Below are positions 38,902 through 49,654 of a stretch of DNA of 64,000 nucleotides, piece after piece. The notes under the pieces are model-generated. The model had not been told where the DNA came from, searched no databases, and saw only the letters and a program-made list of their open reading frames with translations. Origin of the DNA: JAYQPQ01 sp038145405 (GTDB lineage Bacteria; Pseudomonadota; Gammaproteobacteria; Pseudomonadales; GM7GCV1); assembly GCA_038145405.1 (NCBI GenBank), contig JAYQPQ010000001.1, positions 17,311 through 81,310 on the forward strand, in the 5' to 3' direction. Both the position numbers and the translations under genes were made by a program. Position 1 is the stretch's first letter. The number at the start of each line of letters is the position of its first letter.

Positions 38902-39005
38902 CTTGATCGGATCCGGATTTGCAGTGCTTTAAGGGTCGCGCATTATGCCAGAAAGATGCCATTCCCGGAACCAGACTATGGCCCCGATTTACAATTCCTA
39001 AAACG

Positions 39006-39392
39006 CTAATCCGGCCCGCGGCGCTTGAGGCCGCTGAGCTGGCGCCGCTGGTCCCGATCGGGGCGTTTGGGTGGTGGCGTCCAGCCGGCCCGTTCCGCGC
39101 GTTTCAGGGCACGTTGGTGCTCCCGTTTCTGCAGGCTCTCGGGCGCCTCCCGATACAGTTGGACCGCCTGACTAGCAGGACCGCGCTGCTCGCTCAGCGC
39201 CAACACCTGCACCAGACGCACTTCGTCGCCCTGACGAATCTCCAGCTGCATCCCCACCTGAATCTCCCGGCTGGCCTTGGCGCGCAAGCCTGCAACGCGG
39301 ATATGCCCCTTTTCCAGCGCTTGCTTGGCCAGGGCGCGGGTGCGAAAGAAGCGCGCCGCCCACAGCCACTTGTCGAGCCTAAGGCTGTCCAT
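39006..39392 (-). CDS. hslR: Ribosome-associated heat shock protein Hsp15 (S4 domain)
   Basis: Binds stalled 50S subunits carrying nascent-chain tRNA; 128 aa. The S4 RNA-binding domain is seen at MDSLRLDKWLWAARFFRTRA, KQALEKGHIRVAGLRAK, with a basic C-terminal tail. The start at 39392 was chosen over an extension to 39512, which lies in another frame of yrfG and has no similarity. It overlaps the end of yrfG by 14 bases; yrfG-hslR near pckA matches E. coli, though hslO is missing. Confidence 0.92.
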   Translation of the reverse strand: MDSLRLDKWLWAARFFRTRALAKQALEKGHIRVAGLRAKASREIQVGMQLEIRQGDEVRLVQVLALSEQRGPASQAVQLYREAPESLQKREHQRALKRAERAGWTPPPKRPDRDQRRQLSGLKRRGPD

Positions 39393-40044
39393 CGGCGCGG
39401 AATATCTCGGCGAAATCATTGAAGGCCCGGTAGCGGCCGGGCGGGCGCTCCGGCAGTTGCAGATCGGGCTGGGTGACGCAAAGCAAATGTGCCACGCCAA
39501 AGTCGCCGGCACTGTCTAGCACGGCCTCTGTGTCATCGATAAAGAGGGTGCGCCCGGGGTCGAAATAATGCCGGTCCAGCAGGGCCTGCCAAAAGGGTGC
39601 CTGCTCCTTGGGGACCTGGTAATGATGCGAGGAAATCAATGCATCAAAATGGTGCGCCATGGGCACATGGGCCATCTTCAAGTCGAGGCTATGGGGATGC
39701 GCATTGGTGATCAGCAAGGCCTGCTTGCCCTGGCTGTTGAGCCAGGCCAGAAACTCCAGGGCCCCCGGGCGCGGGCTGATCTTGTGGACAATCTCCTGTT
39801 TCAGCGCCACCAGATCTAGATCCAGGGTGCGCGCCCAGAAATCCAGGCAATACCAATCCAGCGTGCCGCGCATGCGCTGGTAGCTGGCGACCAGCTGTTC
39901 ACGTACCTCGGCGGCCTCGCGCCCCTGCATTTGGGCATAGCGCAGCGGCAAATACTCCAGCCAGAAGTAGTTGTCGAAATGCAGGTCGAGCAAGGTGCCG
40001 TCCATATCCAGCAGGACGGTGTCGATACGATCCCAATCAATCAT
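39379..40044 (-). CDS. yrfG: GMP/IMP nucleotidase YrfG (HAD superfamily)
   Basis: HAD hydrolase, 221 aa. Motif I is LLDMDGTLLDLHFDNYFW (nucleophile and acid Asp), motif II LLITNAHPHSLDLK, the Lys of motif III in QVPKEQAPFW and motif IV LFIDDTEAVLDSA. The LEYLPLRYAQ cap segment is specific to YrfG. Divergent from cysQ by 56 bases. Confidence 0.92.
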   Translation of the reverse strand: MIDWDRIDTVLLDMDGTLLDLHFDNYFWLEYLPLRYAQMQGREAAEVREQLVASYQRMRGTLDWYCLDFWARTLDLDLVALKQEIVHKISPRPGALEFLAWLNSQGKQALLITNAHPHSLDLKMAHVPMAHHFDALISSHHYQVPKEQAPFWQALLDRHYFDPGRTLFIDDTEAVLDSAGDFGVAHLLCVTQPDLQLPERPPGRYRAFNDFAEIFRADGQP

Positions 40045-40055
40045 GGCAGTCAGGC

Positions 40056-40061
40056 TATAAT
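40056..40061 (+). promoter_or_regulatory. -10 element ahead of cysQ
   Basis: A perfect TATAAT 40 bases before the cysQ ATG, in the yrfG-cysQ divergent gap. No good -35 is visible at 16-18 bases, so activator dependence or an extended -10 is possible. Confidence 0.45.
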
Positions 40062-40100
40062 CGCGAACCCCAAAACCGGCTCGCTTGGAATGGCTACGCG

Positions 40101-40916
40101 ATGGATATTACCCGATCTCTGCTCGACCAGGTCATTCAGCTCGCCGAGCTGGCTGGCGAAGCCATACTGCAGGTGTATGCGTCCGACGACGGTTTTACCA
40201 CCGAGCACAAGGCCGACTCCAGCCCGGTAACCGAAGCGGATCGCGCCGCTCACCGCATTCTGGTGCCGGCGCTGCAGGCGCTGGACGCAAATATTCCCGT
40301 GCTGTCGGAAGAATCATCGCTACCTGATTTCGCCGTTCGCTCCACCTGGTCGCGCTACTGGATTATCGATCCGCTCGATGGCACCAAGGAATTTATCAAG
40401 CGCAACGGCGAGTTCACCGTCAACATTGCCCTGATCGACCAGCACGTGCCGGTGCTGGGCGTAGTGCACGTGCCGGTACTGGGTGTGGCCTATGCCGGCG
40501 CAAGAGGCCTTGGCGCTTTCCGCCTGGATGAGGATGCCGAACAGCCTATTAGCACGCGGGCAGTGTCGACCGACCAACTGACCGTGGTGGCCAGCCGCAG
40601 CCATGGTTCCGACAGTGTTGAGCAGTGTCTGGCCCGCCTGAGCCGGCGCTTCGCAAAAATTGAGCGCCAATCCATGGGCAGTTCCCTGAAACTCTGTCTG
40701 GTCGCCGAGGGCAAGGCCGATCTCTATCCGCGTCTGGCACCCACCAGCGAGTGGGACACCGCCGCTGCCCAGGCCGTGGTGGAAGCCGCCGGCGGCCTGG
40801 TGCTGGACGACAGCCTCGCGCCGCTGCGCTACAACACCAAGGCGGATATTCTGAACCCCTCGTTCTATGTGATTGGCGATCCGGCCTACGATTGGCCAGC
40901 GCTGCTCAAGACCTAA
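40101..40916 (+). CDS. cysQ: 3'(2'),5'-bisphosphate nucleotidase
   Basis: Removes the 3'-phosphate of PAP formed in sulfate assimilation; inositol-monophosphatase fold, 271 aa. Metal-binding motifs: VLSEESSLPDF (Glu), IDPLDGTKEFIKRNGEF and SEWDTAAAQAVVEAAGG. The start MDITRSLLDQVIQLAELAGE is typical. It ends in a four-base convergent overlap with the MBL-fold gene. Confidence 0.95.
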   Translation: MDITRSLLDQVIQLAELAGEAILQVYASDDGFTTEHKADSSPVTEADRAAHRILVPALQALDANIPVLSEESSLPDFAVRSTWSRYWIIDPLDGTKEFIKRNGEFTVNIALIDQHVPVLGVVHVPVLGVAYAGARGLGAFRLDEDAEQPISTRAVSTDQLTVVASRSHGSDSVEQCLARLSRRFAKIERQSMGSSLKLCLVAEGKADLYPRLAPTSEWDTAAAQAVVEAAGGLVLDDSLAPLRYNTKADILNPSFYVIGDPAYDWPALLKT

Positions 40917-41557
40917 CGATATCTCGCATCGGCCACAAAAGGATTATTGCGACGCTCTTCGCCGATAGTGGACGTGGGGCCGTGACCCGGCACAAAGACC
41001 AGATCGTCACCCAGGGCAAACAGCTTGCTGCGAATGGAATGCACCAGCTGTTGATGGTTGCTGCGCGGAAAATCGGAACGGCCGATACTGCCGCGAAACA
41101 GCACATCGCCTACCTGGGCCCAGCGTTGTCCGCGCTCGACATAGACCAGATGGCCCGGGGTGTGGCCAGGGCAGTGCAACACTTCCAACCGCAGATCGCC
41201 GAGCTCCACCACCTCGCCCTCCACCAGCCAGCGATCCGGCTGCAGCACGCCGCTGCTGGGCAACCCAAACGCGGCAGCCTGGGCCGGAATCTGATCCAGC
41301 CAGAACTGATCTTCGCGCTGCGGGCCCCAGACAGGAACCTGCAGTTGATCGGCCAGTTCGCGGGCGCCGCCAACGTGATCCAGATGCCCGTGAGTAAGCA
41401 GGACAAGTTCAACCTGCAGGTCGAGCTGCTGAATGCGTTGTTGAATGCGTGGTACGTCGCCACCGGGGTCGATGACGGCAGCGGTGCGGCCGTCGCCGGC
41501 TGCAAGCAGGGTGCAGTTCTGCTGGAATGCCGTGACCGGCAAGAGGTGATACTTCAC
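40913..41557 (-). CDS. MBL-fold hydrolase, glyoxalase II-like (YcbL type)
   Basis: Metallo-beta-lactamase-fold hydrolase of 214 aa, the short YcbL-type glyoxalase II class. Metal motifs: LLTHGHLDHVGG (HxHxDH), VLHCPGHTPGHLV, GDVLFRGSIGRSDF and LVFVPGHGPTSTIGEERRNN. GTG start, overlapping the stop of the FabH-like gene by four bases, so the two are translated together. Substrate is not certain; hydrolysis of S-lactoylglutathione or another thioester is plausible. Confidence 0.88.
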   Translation of the reverse strand: MKYHLLPVTAFQQNCTLLAAGDGRTAAVIDPGGDVPRIQQRIQQLDLQVELVLLTHGHLDHVGGARELADQLQVPVWGPQREDQFWLDQIPAQAAAFGLPSSGVLQPDRWLVEGEVVELGDLRLEVLHCPGHTPGHLVYVERGQRWAQVGDVLFRGSIGRSDFPRSNHQQLVHSIRSKLFALGDDLVFVPGHGPTSTIGEERRNNPFVADARYR

Positions 41558-42636
41558 TTGCGGATAATAATGGGGTCGCCGCGGTCAGCCATGATTTGCT
41601 CGATCAGTTCGAGCCCGGTGCGGTCGCAGGGCGATAGCTCGGCGTCAGAGTGGCCATAGGGCTGGGTGCGCTTGCCCCACTTCAGTAGATGGGCCGACCA
41701 GGTCAGGCCGGCGCCAAAAGCTGGGCACAGCAGATTGGCGCCGGGCACCATGCGATTCTCCTCCAGCGCCTCGACCACCGCCACCGGAATAGTGGCGGCA
41801 GAAATATTGCCGTAGCGGTGCACATTCACATAGCAGCGCTCGGTGGGCACGCCGGCTTTCTTGGCCACGGCGTCGATAATGCGTTTGTTGGCCTGATGCG
41901 GAATGCACAGATCCACTTCCGTGGGCTTCATACCGGCTTCCTTCAACACCTCGGACGAGGCCTTGGCCATGGCAGTAACGGCGCGCTTGAAGATGTCCTG
42001 GCCCTGGAAGTTCCAATGCGTCAGATTGGGGCGCGGTTTTCCCGGCGCACAAAAACCGTAGTTGATTTCGAGTATGTCGCGCGCATCGGCAATACAACCC
42101 AGGCGCTCGGCCAATATGCCTTCGCGTTGCGGCGAGGATTCCAGCACCCAGGCTGCAGCGCCGTCGCCGAACAACACTGAAATGCTGCGATCCATCCAGG
42201 GCACTGGCTGCGACATAACATCCGCGCCGATAACCACGGCATTGCGAATGGTGCCGGCCTTGATCAGGCCGGTGGCCGTCGACATGGCGTACATAAAGCC
42301 GGTGCAGGCGGTGTTGATGTCATAGCAACCGGCATTGCGAGCGCCAAGCTTCTTCTGCACCAGCGAGGAGGTATTGGGCAGCATGGAATCGAAGGTACAG
42401 GAAGCCAGCACCACCATATCGAGATCGCGCGGGTTGAGCTTGGCGGCAGCCAGAGCTCGCGCGGCGGCTACATAGGCCAGCTCGGACAGGCCAACGTGGG
42501 AAATGCGCCGCTCCTTCATGCCCGTGCGCGTGGTGATCCACTCGTCAGACGTGTCGAGAAAGGTCGCGAGGTCGTCGTTGGTGACTACGGCTGGAGGCAG
42601 ACATTTGCCCCAGCCGGTTATGGCGGCATAGGTCAT
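41554..42636 (-). CDS. Beta-ketoacyl-ACP synthase III (FabH-like)
   Basis: Thiolase-fold condensing enzyme, 360 aa from the ATG at 42636 (GTG two codons earlier). The catalytic triad is visible: Cys in NTACTGFMYAM, His in CIPHQANKRI and Asn in YGNISAATIPVA. It is about 40 residues longer than E. coli FabH, because of a C-terminal tail after GLTWSAHLLKW. It does not sit with fab genes; it overlaps a thioesterase-like MBL hydrolase instead, so a role outside bulk fatty-acid initiation is possible. Confidence 0.87.
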   Translation of the reverse strand: MTYAAITGWGKCLPPAVVTNDDLATFLDTSDEWITTRTGMKERRISHVGLSELAYVAAARALAAAKLNPRDLDMVVLASCTFDSMLPNTSSLVQKKLGARNAGCYDINTACTGFMYAMSTATGLIKAGTIRNAVVIGADVMSQPVPWMDRSISVLFGDGAAAWVLESSPQREGILAERLGCIADARDILEINYGFCAPGKPRPNLTHWNFQGQDIFKRAVTAMAKASSEVLKEAGMKPTEVDLCIPHQANKRIIDAVAKKAGVPTERCYVNVHRYGNISAATIPVAVVEALEENRMVPGANLLCPAFGAGLTWSAHLLKWGKRTQPYGHSDAELSPCDRTGLELIEQIMADRGDPIIIRK

Positions 42637-42820
42637 CGGCACGGTTCGACAAAAAATTTGAGGGATTGTAGCAGACCGCCAAAGCCAGCATGGGGCGGCG
42701 CGTCACATCTTCATTCGTGCCGCTGCAGGGGTTATCGTAGAGGCCTGATAATAAAATGCCTATGCCTACCTGTAAAGCAGCTAAGCCAGAGCGGCCCGAC
42801 ACGAACAGGGCTCACTTCTG

Positions 42821-43765
42821 ATGCAAATGATCGAAGATGGCCTGATGTGGGCAGATGAGTCCATGGCGTCGGAATCCGCCAGTCCGGGGCTGGATCACCG
42901 GCTCATGTTCTTTGCCCTCAACTACGCCTCAGTGGAAAAAATCCTGGCGCCCGAGGGCGCCTATATCAAGCCGCAAAGCAAACGTCTGGAATTGGAGAGC
43001 TTTAGCTTTGCCGAGCTGGAAGCCAAACGCCGCGAACTGCCGTCGCACAGCATTATCATTGAACCCTACGACCGCAAACTGAAGCAGAAGATTCTCAACG
43101 AGGAGATCAAGCCACTGATGGTGGAGATCTTTCAGTCGAGCGACCCGGCCAGCAAATTCAACTCGTTGCACTGGCCCGATTTCGTCGAATTCTTCATCAA
43201 CTTGGCCTGGTGCAGTCGCCTCAATCTGCCCTTCGTGCTCGACCTCAAAACACTGCGCCGCCAGGTGGCCGTGGTCGCCAAGCGCATGCTGCAGGAAAAA
43301 TCACTCGCCGATCCGCGACCCTTTCTGGAACTGCTTGTGTTGCTGGAACGCTACAAGGAATTTGAACTGAGCTTTTTTGTGCCGCAGCGCGAACAGGCTC
43401 GCAAGCCGCTGGATGTGTGGAACCAGCTGCGCACCAGCGTGGAGTTCCGCCGCATGGCCACGGAAAAGCGCAATTTGGGCAAGGCTTTTGATATCAACAC
43501 CCAGACCCGTATTGTCGAACGCCTGGCCATGAACGCCGAGCGCGCACCCAAGGTCAACCCGATCATCGCCAAGGTCGCCGGGGTGGGCAAAGCCAAAGTG
43601 TGGGCGTTCCGCGACCCCGAGGTGAGCATTCAATCGCCCAGCAGTCGTGTCTTTCTCGAGCAGTTCCACAGCAACGACTTCGCACCGCCCGTCTACGACC
43701 TGCCCTCATTGAAATCGCAGAGCCGCTATATCTTCGCGCCAACCGTGAACAAGTTTGACTCCTGA
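42821..43765 (+). CDS. Conserved-looking protein of unknown function
   Basis: A 314-aa cytoplasmic protein I do not recognise. No signal peptide or membrane segment. It is charged and helical (SFAELEAKRRELPSHSIIIE, YDRKLKQKILNEEIKPLMVE), with a hydrophobic patch FVEFFINLAWCSRLNLPFVL and only one cysteine. Codon use matches its neighbours, so it is a real gene. The ATG at 42821 has a poor ribosome site; internal ATGs at 42845 and 42863 are alternatives. It stands alone upstream of the iscR promoter, in the same direction. Confidence 0.75.
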   Translation: MQMIEDGLMWADESMASESASPGLDHRLMFFALNYASVEKILAPEGAYIKPQSKRLELESFSFAELEAKRRELPSHSIIIEPYDRKLKQKILNEEIKPLMVEIFQSSDPASKFNSLHWPDFVEFFINLAWCSRLNLPFVLDLKTLRRQVAVVAKRMLQEKSLADPRPFLELLVLLERYKEFELSFFVPQREQARKPLDVWNQLRTSVEFRRMATEKRNLGKAFDINTQTRIVERLAMNAERAPKVNPIIAKVAGVGKAKVWAFRDPEVSIQSPSSRVFLEQFHSNDFAPPVYDLPSLKSQSRYIFAPTVNKFDS

Positions 43766-43891
43766 GATGGCAGTCCCTGCCTGCAAGGCCTAGGGCAAAA
43801 TTCCTCGCGCGATACCAACCCTGGTTGCGCCGATGGGTTGAGACGAAACCCCCATATGTTGCAGAAGCAGGTCGCTCCGGGGTGCTCGACA

Positions 43892-43923
43892 ATACTTGAC
43901 TAAAAAACTCGGGTATTTACAAT
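43892..43923 (+). promoter_or_regulatory. iscR promoter with IscR type 1 binding site
   Basis: The 25 bases 43892-43916 (ATACTTGACT, A-rich centre, ACTCGGGTAT) fit the IscR type 1 consensus ATASYYGACT...AGTCRRSTAT nearly throughout. TTGACT (43896-43901) inside it serves as -35 and TACAAT (43918-43923) as -10, spacer 16. Holo-IscR bound here would repress the whole iscR-suf operon. Confidence 0.85.
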
Positions 43924-43993
43924 GCCCGCCTCAGCCTGAATACGGGCCGGAGGCTGCCATTCTGGCTGGTCTACCCGCCCTGGGAGAGCCGCC

Positions 43994-44473
43994 GTGCGCC
44001 TGACAACTCGTGGCCGTTATGCCGTCACCGCCATTCTCGACCTGGCCCTGCACCAGCAGCGCGGGCCGGTTTGCCTGGCGCATATTTCCGCGCGCCAGGA
44101 AATCTCGCTGTCTTACCTGGAACAGTTGTTTTCCAAGTTGCGGCGCAAAGGTCTGGTGGCCAGCGTGCGCGGCCCCGGCGGCGGCTATCAGCTGGCTCGC
44201 CCCATGGCCGAGATCAGTGTGGCTGAGGTGACCGATGCGGTGAACGAACGCATCGACGCCACCCGCTGTCAGGGCGTCGGCACCTGTCAAAAGGGCGAAA
44301 CCTGTCTGACCCACCACCTCTGGCTGGATCTGAGCGATCAGATTTACGAGTTCCTCGACGGCATTTCGCTGGCCGACCTGGTAGCACGACGCGACATCCA
44401 GAAGGTATCTGAGCGCCAGACCAAGGTCGAGCTGGCACGCGAGCAGGACGGCATTCCGCTGGCCAATTTCTGA
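43994..44473 (+). CDS. iscR: Fe-S cluster assembly transcriptional regulator IscR
   Basis: Rrf2-family regulator that senses Fe-S supply by carrying a [2Fe-2S] cluster; 159 aa, GTG start. The winged helix is [19 protein letters not shown] to [13 protein letters not shown]. The cluster ligands [13 protein letters not shown] (three Cys in the CX5CX5C spacing) and the His in LTHHLW match E. coli IscR. It leads a SUF operon rather than ISC genes; autoregulation is expected from the site upstream. Confidence 0.95.
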   Translation: MRLTTRGRYAVTAILDLALHQQRGPVCLAHISARQEISLSYLEQLFSKLRRKGLVASVRGPGGGYQLARPMAEISVAEVTDAVNERIDATRCQGVGTCQKGETCLTHHLWLDLSDQIYEFLDGISLADLVARRDIQKVSERQTKVELAREQDGIPLANF

Positions 44474-44515
44474 ATACATCACGACCCATTACCCCATGGG
44501 TGAAGTAAAGAAGTC

Positions 44516-45952
<1,437 letters not shown>

Positions 45953-45972
45953 CAAGAGAAATTAGCGGAGAC

Positions 45973-46728
45973 ATGAGTTTGTTGCTGTCAATCAAGAACC
46001 TGCACGCCGAAGTGCAGGGCAAGGAAATCCTCAAAGGCCTGAACCTGGAGGTCAATCCCGGTGAGGTGCATGCCATCATGGGCCCCAATGGCTCGGGCAA
46101 AAGCACCCTAGGCCATGTGCTGGCCGGCCGCGATGGCTACGAGCCGACCAAGGGCAAGGTCAAGTTCCTGGGTGAAGACCTGTTCGAAATGAGCACCGAG
46201 GAGCGCGCCCGCAACGGCCTGTTCCTGGCCTTCCAATATCCGGTGGAAATTCCCGGTGTAAGCAATATGGAATTTCTCAAGGCCTCGGTGGATGCCGTGC
46301 GCGATGCACGCGGATTGCCGGTGCTGGACTCAGTCGCCTTTCTGAAACTGGCGCGCGAGGCCTGCAAGGCAGTGAATCTGGATCAAAACTTTCTTAAGCG
46401 CGGCGTCAACGAAGGTTTTTCCGGCGGCGAGAAAAAGCGCAACGAGCTGATGCAAATGATGCTGCTGGAGCCGACCCTGGCGATTCTCGACGAGACCGAT
46501 TCCGGTCTGGATATCGATGCCCTGCAGGTGATTGCCAGCGGCGTCAACGGCATGCGCAGCAGCGAGCGCTCCTTCATTTTGGTGACTCACTACCAACGCC
46601 TGCTCGACTATATCGAGCCGGACTTTGTACACGTGCTGGCTAGAGGCCGCATCGTCAAATCTGGCGACAAGAATCTGGCGCTGGAACTGGAAGCGCGCGG
46701 TTACGGCTGGCTGGAGTCGGCGGCCTGA
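45973..46728 (+). CDS. sufC: Fe-S cluster assembly ATPase SufC
   Basis: ABC-type ATPase powering conformational changes in SufBC2D; 251 aa. Walker A is GPNGSGKSTLGHVLAG, signature FSGGEKKRNELMQMMLL, Walker B LAILDETDSGLDIDAL, with the H-loop in LVTHYQRLLDYI. These are the SufC-specific forms. Its stop shares a base with the sufD ATG. Confidence 0.96.
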   Translation: MSLLLSIKNLHAEVQGKEILKGLNLEVNPGEVHAIMGPNGSGKSTLGHVLAGRDGYEPTKGKVKFLGEDLFEMSTEERARNGLFLAFQYPVEIPGVSNMEFLKASVDAVRDARGLPVLDSVAFLKLAREACKAVNLDQNFLKRGVNEGFSGGEKKRNELMQMMLLEPTLAILDETDSGLDIDALQVIASGVNGMRSSERSFILVTHYQRLLDYIEPDFVHVLARGRIVKSGDKNLALELEARGYGWLESAA

Positions 46729-48038
46729 TGTCGGACTTTATCCAGCAAGCACTGCAACTCAACCCCCAGGGACAGCCCTGGCTGGCCGAGCTGAAGCGCC
46801 TGGGTGCGTCCCGCTGGGCGGAATCCACTCTGCCGACACGAAAAACCGAGGCCTGGAAATACACCCGCTTGCGACCGCTGGAAACCGGCAATTACCTGGC
46901 GCACCCAAGGCCGGTGCGCACCGGCGACCCGATTGCCGAGCACTACCAGATCGCCGGCCTGAACAGCCTCCAGCTGGGCTTTGTCGCCGGCCAGTACCAA
47001 GCCGCTCTTTCCACTAGCCAGTGGCCCGAGGGGCTGACCCTGGTGCGATTTTCCGAGGCCACAGCTGAACAAGCCAAGCTCATCGCCAGCCATATCGACA
47101 GCCTGACCGAGCGCGGCAAACATCTCTTTGCGGCGCTCAACGCCTGTTGGCTGGAAGAGGGTGTCTTTCTGCACTTGGCAGTCCATGCAGAGATTGCCCA
47201 ACCCATTCAACTGGTCTGGCTCACCACGCGCCAGGATGCCGGCTTCAGCACCGCCCAGCGGCTGTTGGTGCTGGCGGAACCCGGTGCTCAGGCCACTCTG
47301 GTAGAGCATTTCGCCAGCGACACCGCCGAGCAGAACAGCTTTACCAATGGCATCAGCGAAATCGTGCTGCAGGCCGGCGCGCGACTGACCTACTACCGTT
47401 TGAATCTGGAAGAAGAGCACGCCCTGCATATCGGCGGCGCCCACTTTGGGCTGGCTGAGGGCGCAGTGCTGAACGCTTTTTGTCTAGCCATGGGCAGCAG
47501 CCTGAAACGCCTGGATCTGGTGGTGCATCATCTCGGCGAAAGCGCCCATTGCGATCTGAACGGTGTCTATCTCGCGCGTCGCGACCAGCATGTCGATATT
47601 CATAGCTGCATCGAACATGCGGTGCCGCGCTGCACTACCGAAGAAATCTTTCGTGGCATCGTCGGCGACAGTGCCCAGGCTGTGTTTAACGGGCGCATTC
47701 ATATTCACGCGCAGGCGCAGAAGACTTCGGCGCGCTTGAGCAACAAGAATCTGCTCACCAGTGCCGACGCCGAGGTAGACACCAAGCCCGAGTTGGAAAT
47801 CTACGCCAACGACGTGCAGTGCGCACACGGCGCCACGGTGGCCCAGCTCGACGAGCAGCTGCTCTACTATTTCCTCAGTCGCGGGATCTCGCGGCGCGAA
47901 GCCGAAGTCATGCTGAGTTTCGGCTTTATCAACGAATTGCTGGCGTGCCTGGCGCACCCGGCTATCGGCGACTACTTGCGCCCGCTGCTGGCTTCCCACT
48001 TCGCCGACGACCCGCAACTAGCGAGGCATATCGCATGA
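46728..48038 (+). CDS. sufD: Fe-S cluster assembly protein SufD
   Basis: Beta-helix partner of SufB, 436 aa. RKTEAWKYTRLRPLETGNYL near the start and the C-terminal CAHGATVAQLDEQLLYYFLSRG with REAEVMLSFGF hold the conserved His and SufC-contact residues. One-base overlap with sufC and four-base overlap with sufS. Confidence 0.94.
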   Translation: MSDFIQQALQLNPQGQPWLAELKRLGASRWAESTLPTRKTEAWKYTRLRPLETGNYLAHPRPVRTGDPIAEHYQIAGLNSLQLGFVAGQYQAALSTSQWPEGLTLVRFSEATAEQAKLIASHIDSLTERGKHLFAALNACWLEEGVFLHLAVHAEIAQPIQLVWLTTRQDAGFSTAQRLLVLAEPGAQATLVEHFASDTAEQNSFTNGISEIVLQAGARLTYYRLNLEEEHALHIGGAHFGLAEGAVLNAFCLAMGSSLKRLDLVVHHLGESAHCDLNGVYLARRDQHVDIHSCIEHAVPRCTTEEIFRGIVGDSAQAVFNGRIHIHAQAQKTSARLSNKNLLTSADAEVDTKPELEIYANDVQCAHGATVAQLDEQLLYYFLSRGISRREAEVMLSFGFINELLACLAHPAIGDYLRPLLASHFADDPQLARHIA

Positions 48039-49282
48039 CCCGAGTGCATGCCGACGCCCCTGTGGCCTTTGATCTGGAGCGCTTGCGCCAGGATTTTCCC
48101 ATCCTGCATCAGCAGGTTAACGGGCATCCGCTGGTCTATCTGGACAATGCCGCCACCACGCAAAAGCCGAACGCAGTGATCGACGCCATTGCCGACTATT
48201 ACCGCGGCTACAACGCCAATGTGCATCGCGCCGCTCATGCGCTGAGCGACCGCGCCACCCATGCCTTTGAACAGGCTCGCGCCAAGGTGGCGCGCTTTAT
48301 CAACAGCCCGTCTGCGGAGCAGCTCATCTGGACCAGCGGCACCACCGCCTCGATCAATCTGGTGGCCTGCAGTTGGGGCCGCTCGCAGCTGCAAGCGGGC
48401 GATCGCATTCTGGTGTCCATGCTCGAGCACCACTCCAATATCGTGCCCTGGCAGATGATCGCCGCCGAACGCGGCGCCGAAGTGCTACCCATACCGATCA
48501 GCACCGAGGGCGAAATCAATCTGGAAGCGCTCGATGAATTGCTCGACGAGCGCGTCAAAATGCTGTCCTTCGGCCACGTCTCCAATGCGCTGGGTACGAT
48601 TAACCCCGTGCGGGAACTGGTGGCCAAGGCCCATGCCGTCGGCGCCCAGGTGCTGGTCGACGGCGCGCAGGCGCTGGCCCACCTGCCGGTCGATGTACAG
48701 CAGCTGGGCTGCGATTTTTACGCCTTCTCCGGCCACAAGATGTTTGGTCCCACCGGTATTGGTGGGTTGTGGGGCAAGATCGACCTACTGGAAGCCCTGC
48801 CGCCCTACCAGGGTGGCGGTGAGATGATTGAACACGTCAGCTTCACTGGCACTACCTACAACCAGCTGCCCTATAAATTCGAAGCCGGCACGCCCCATAT
48901 TGCCGGGGCCATTGGCCTGGGCGCGGCGGTGGATTACCTGTCCACCATCGACCGCCTGGCGGCGGCGCGGCACGAGGAGGATCTACTGGGCTATGCTTTC
49001 GCACGCGGCGCAGACTTTCCCGGCTTGCAGCGCTACGGCACCGCAGCACAGGCTACCGCTGTATTCAGCTTTCTGCTGCAGGGCATACACCCCGCCGACG
49101 TCGGCACCCTGCTCGATCAGCAAGGTATTGCCGTGCGCACCGGCCACCACTGTGCCCAGCCCCTGATGGAAGGTTTTCGCATTACCGGTACCGTGCGGGC
49201 ATCCTTTGCCCTTTATAACAGCAGGGACGAGGTGGATCGTCTTTTTGCCGGCCTAGAAAAGGCCCGCCAGTTTTTGTCTTAG
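48035..49282 (+). CDS. sufS: Cysteine desulfurase SufS
   Basis: PLP enzyme (class II desulfurase) that mobilises sulfur for SufE/SufBCD; 415 aa. The start at 48035 overlaps sufD by four bases (ATGA), beginning MTRVHADAPVAFDLERLRQD. Motifs: YLDNAATTQKP, PLP-Lys in FYAFSGHKMFGPTGIGGLWG, and the catalytic Cys in VRTGHHCAQPLME. Confidence 0.96.
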   Translation: MTRVHADAPVAFDLERLRQDFPILHQQVNGHPLVYLDNAATTQKPNAVIDAIADYYRGYNANVHRAAHALSDRATHAFEQARAKVARFINSPSAEQLIWTSGTTASINLVACSWGRSQLQAGDRILVSMLEHHSNIVPWQMIAAERGAEVLPIPISTEGEINLEALDELLDERVKMLSFGHVSNALGTINPVRELVAKAHAVGAQVLVDGAQALAHLPVDVQQLGCDFYAFSGHKMFGPTGIGGLWGKIDLLEALPPYQGGGEMIEHVSFTGTTYNQLPYKFEAGTPHIAGAIGLGAAVDYLSTIDRLAAARHEEDLLGYAFARGADFPGLQRYGTAAQATAVFSFLLQGIHPADVGTLLDQQGIAVRTGHHCAQPLMEGFRITGTVRASFALYNSRDEVDRLFAGLEKARQFLS

Positions 49283-49294
49283 GAGGTCATGATT

Positions 49295-49645
49295 ATGTCT
49301 GTAGAGACCTTTGCCCCCACCCAGAGCATTCGCCTGACCGAAGCGGCGCTGGCGCACTTTCGTCTGCAGCTGCAGCAATCCGGCAAGCAGGCCGTGCGTA
49401 TCAGCCTGAAAGAAACTGGCTGCAACGGCCTCTCCTATGTGGTGGAAGGTGTGGACGCCAAGCTGGACGCCGACCTGGAGCTGCCGCTCGGCGGCGACGT
49501 GCGCATCTATGTCGAGTCCAAGGCGTTGCCCGCCCTGCAGGGCACCGAGATCGACTATGCACGCGAGGGCTTGAATCGGGCGCTGAAATTCAACAACCCC
49601 AATATCAAGGCCGAGTGCGGCTGCGGCGAAAGCTTCACCGTCTGA
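49295..49645 (+). CDS. A-type Fe-S carrier (SufA/IscA/HesB family)
   Basis: 116-aa carrier that delivers clusters to apoproteins. The three ligand cysteines are in KETGCNGLSYVV and ECGCGESFTV. AGGAGG is eight bases from the ATG at 49295; another ATG two codons earlier (49289) has poor spacing. Its place at position six, after sufS, differs from the E. coli sufABCDSE order. Confidence 0.93.
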   Translation: MSVETFAPTQSIRLTEAALAHFRLQLQQSGKQAVRISLKETGCNGLSYVVEGVDAKLDADLELPLGGDVRIYVESKALPALQGTEIDYAREGLNRALKFNNPNIKAECGCGESFTV

Positions 49646-49654
49646 GGATGACGC

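Noticed and set aside
42643..42820. Possible tRNA or small RNA between the FabH-like gene and the unknown gene
   Set aside because: No cloverleaf or CCA end, and no clear promoter plus terminator pair.
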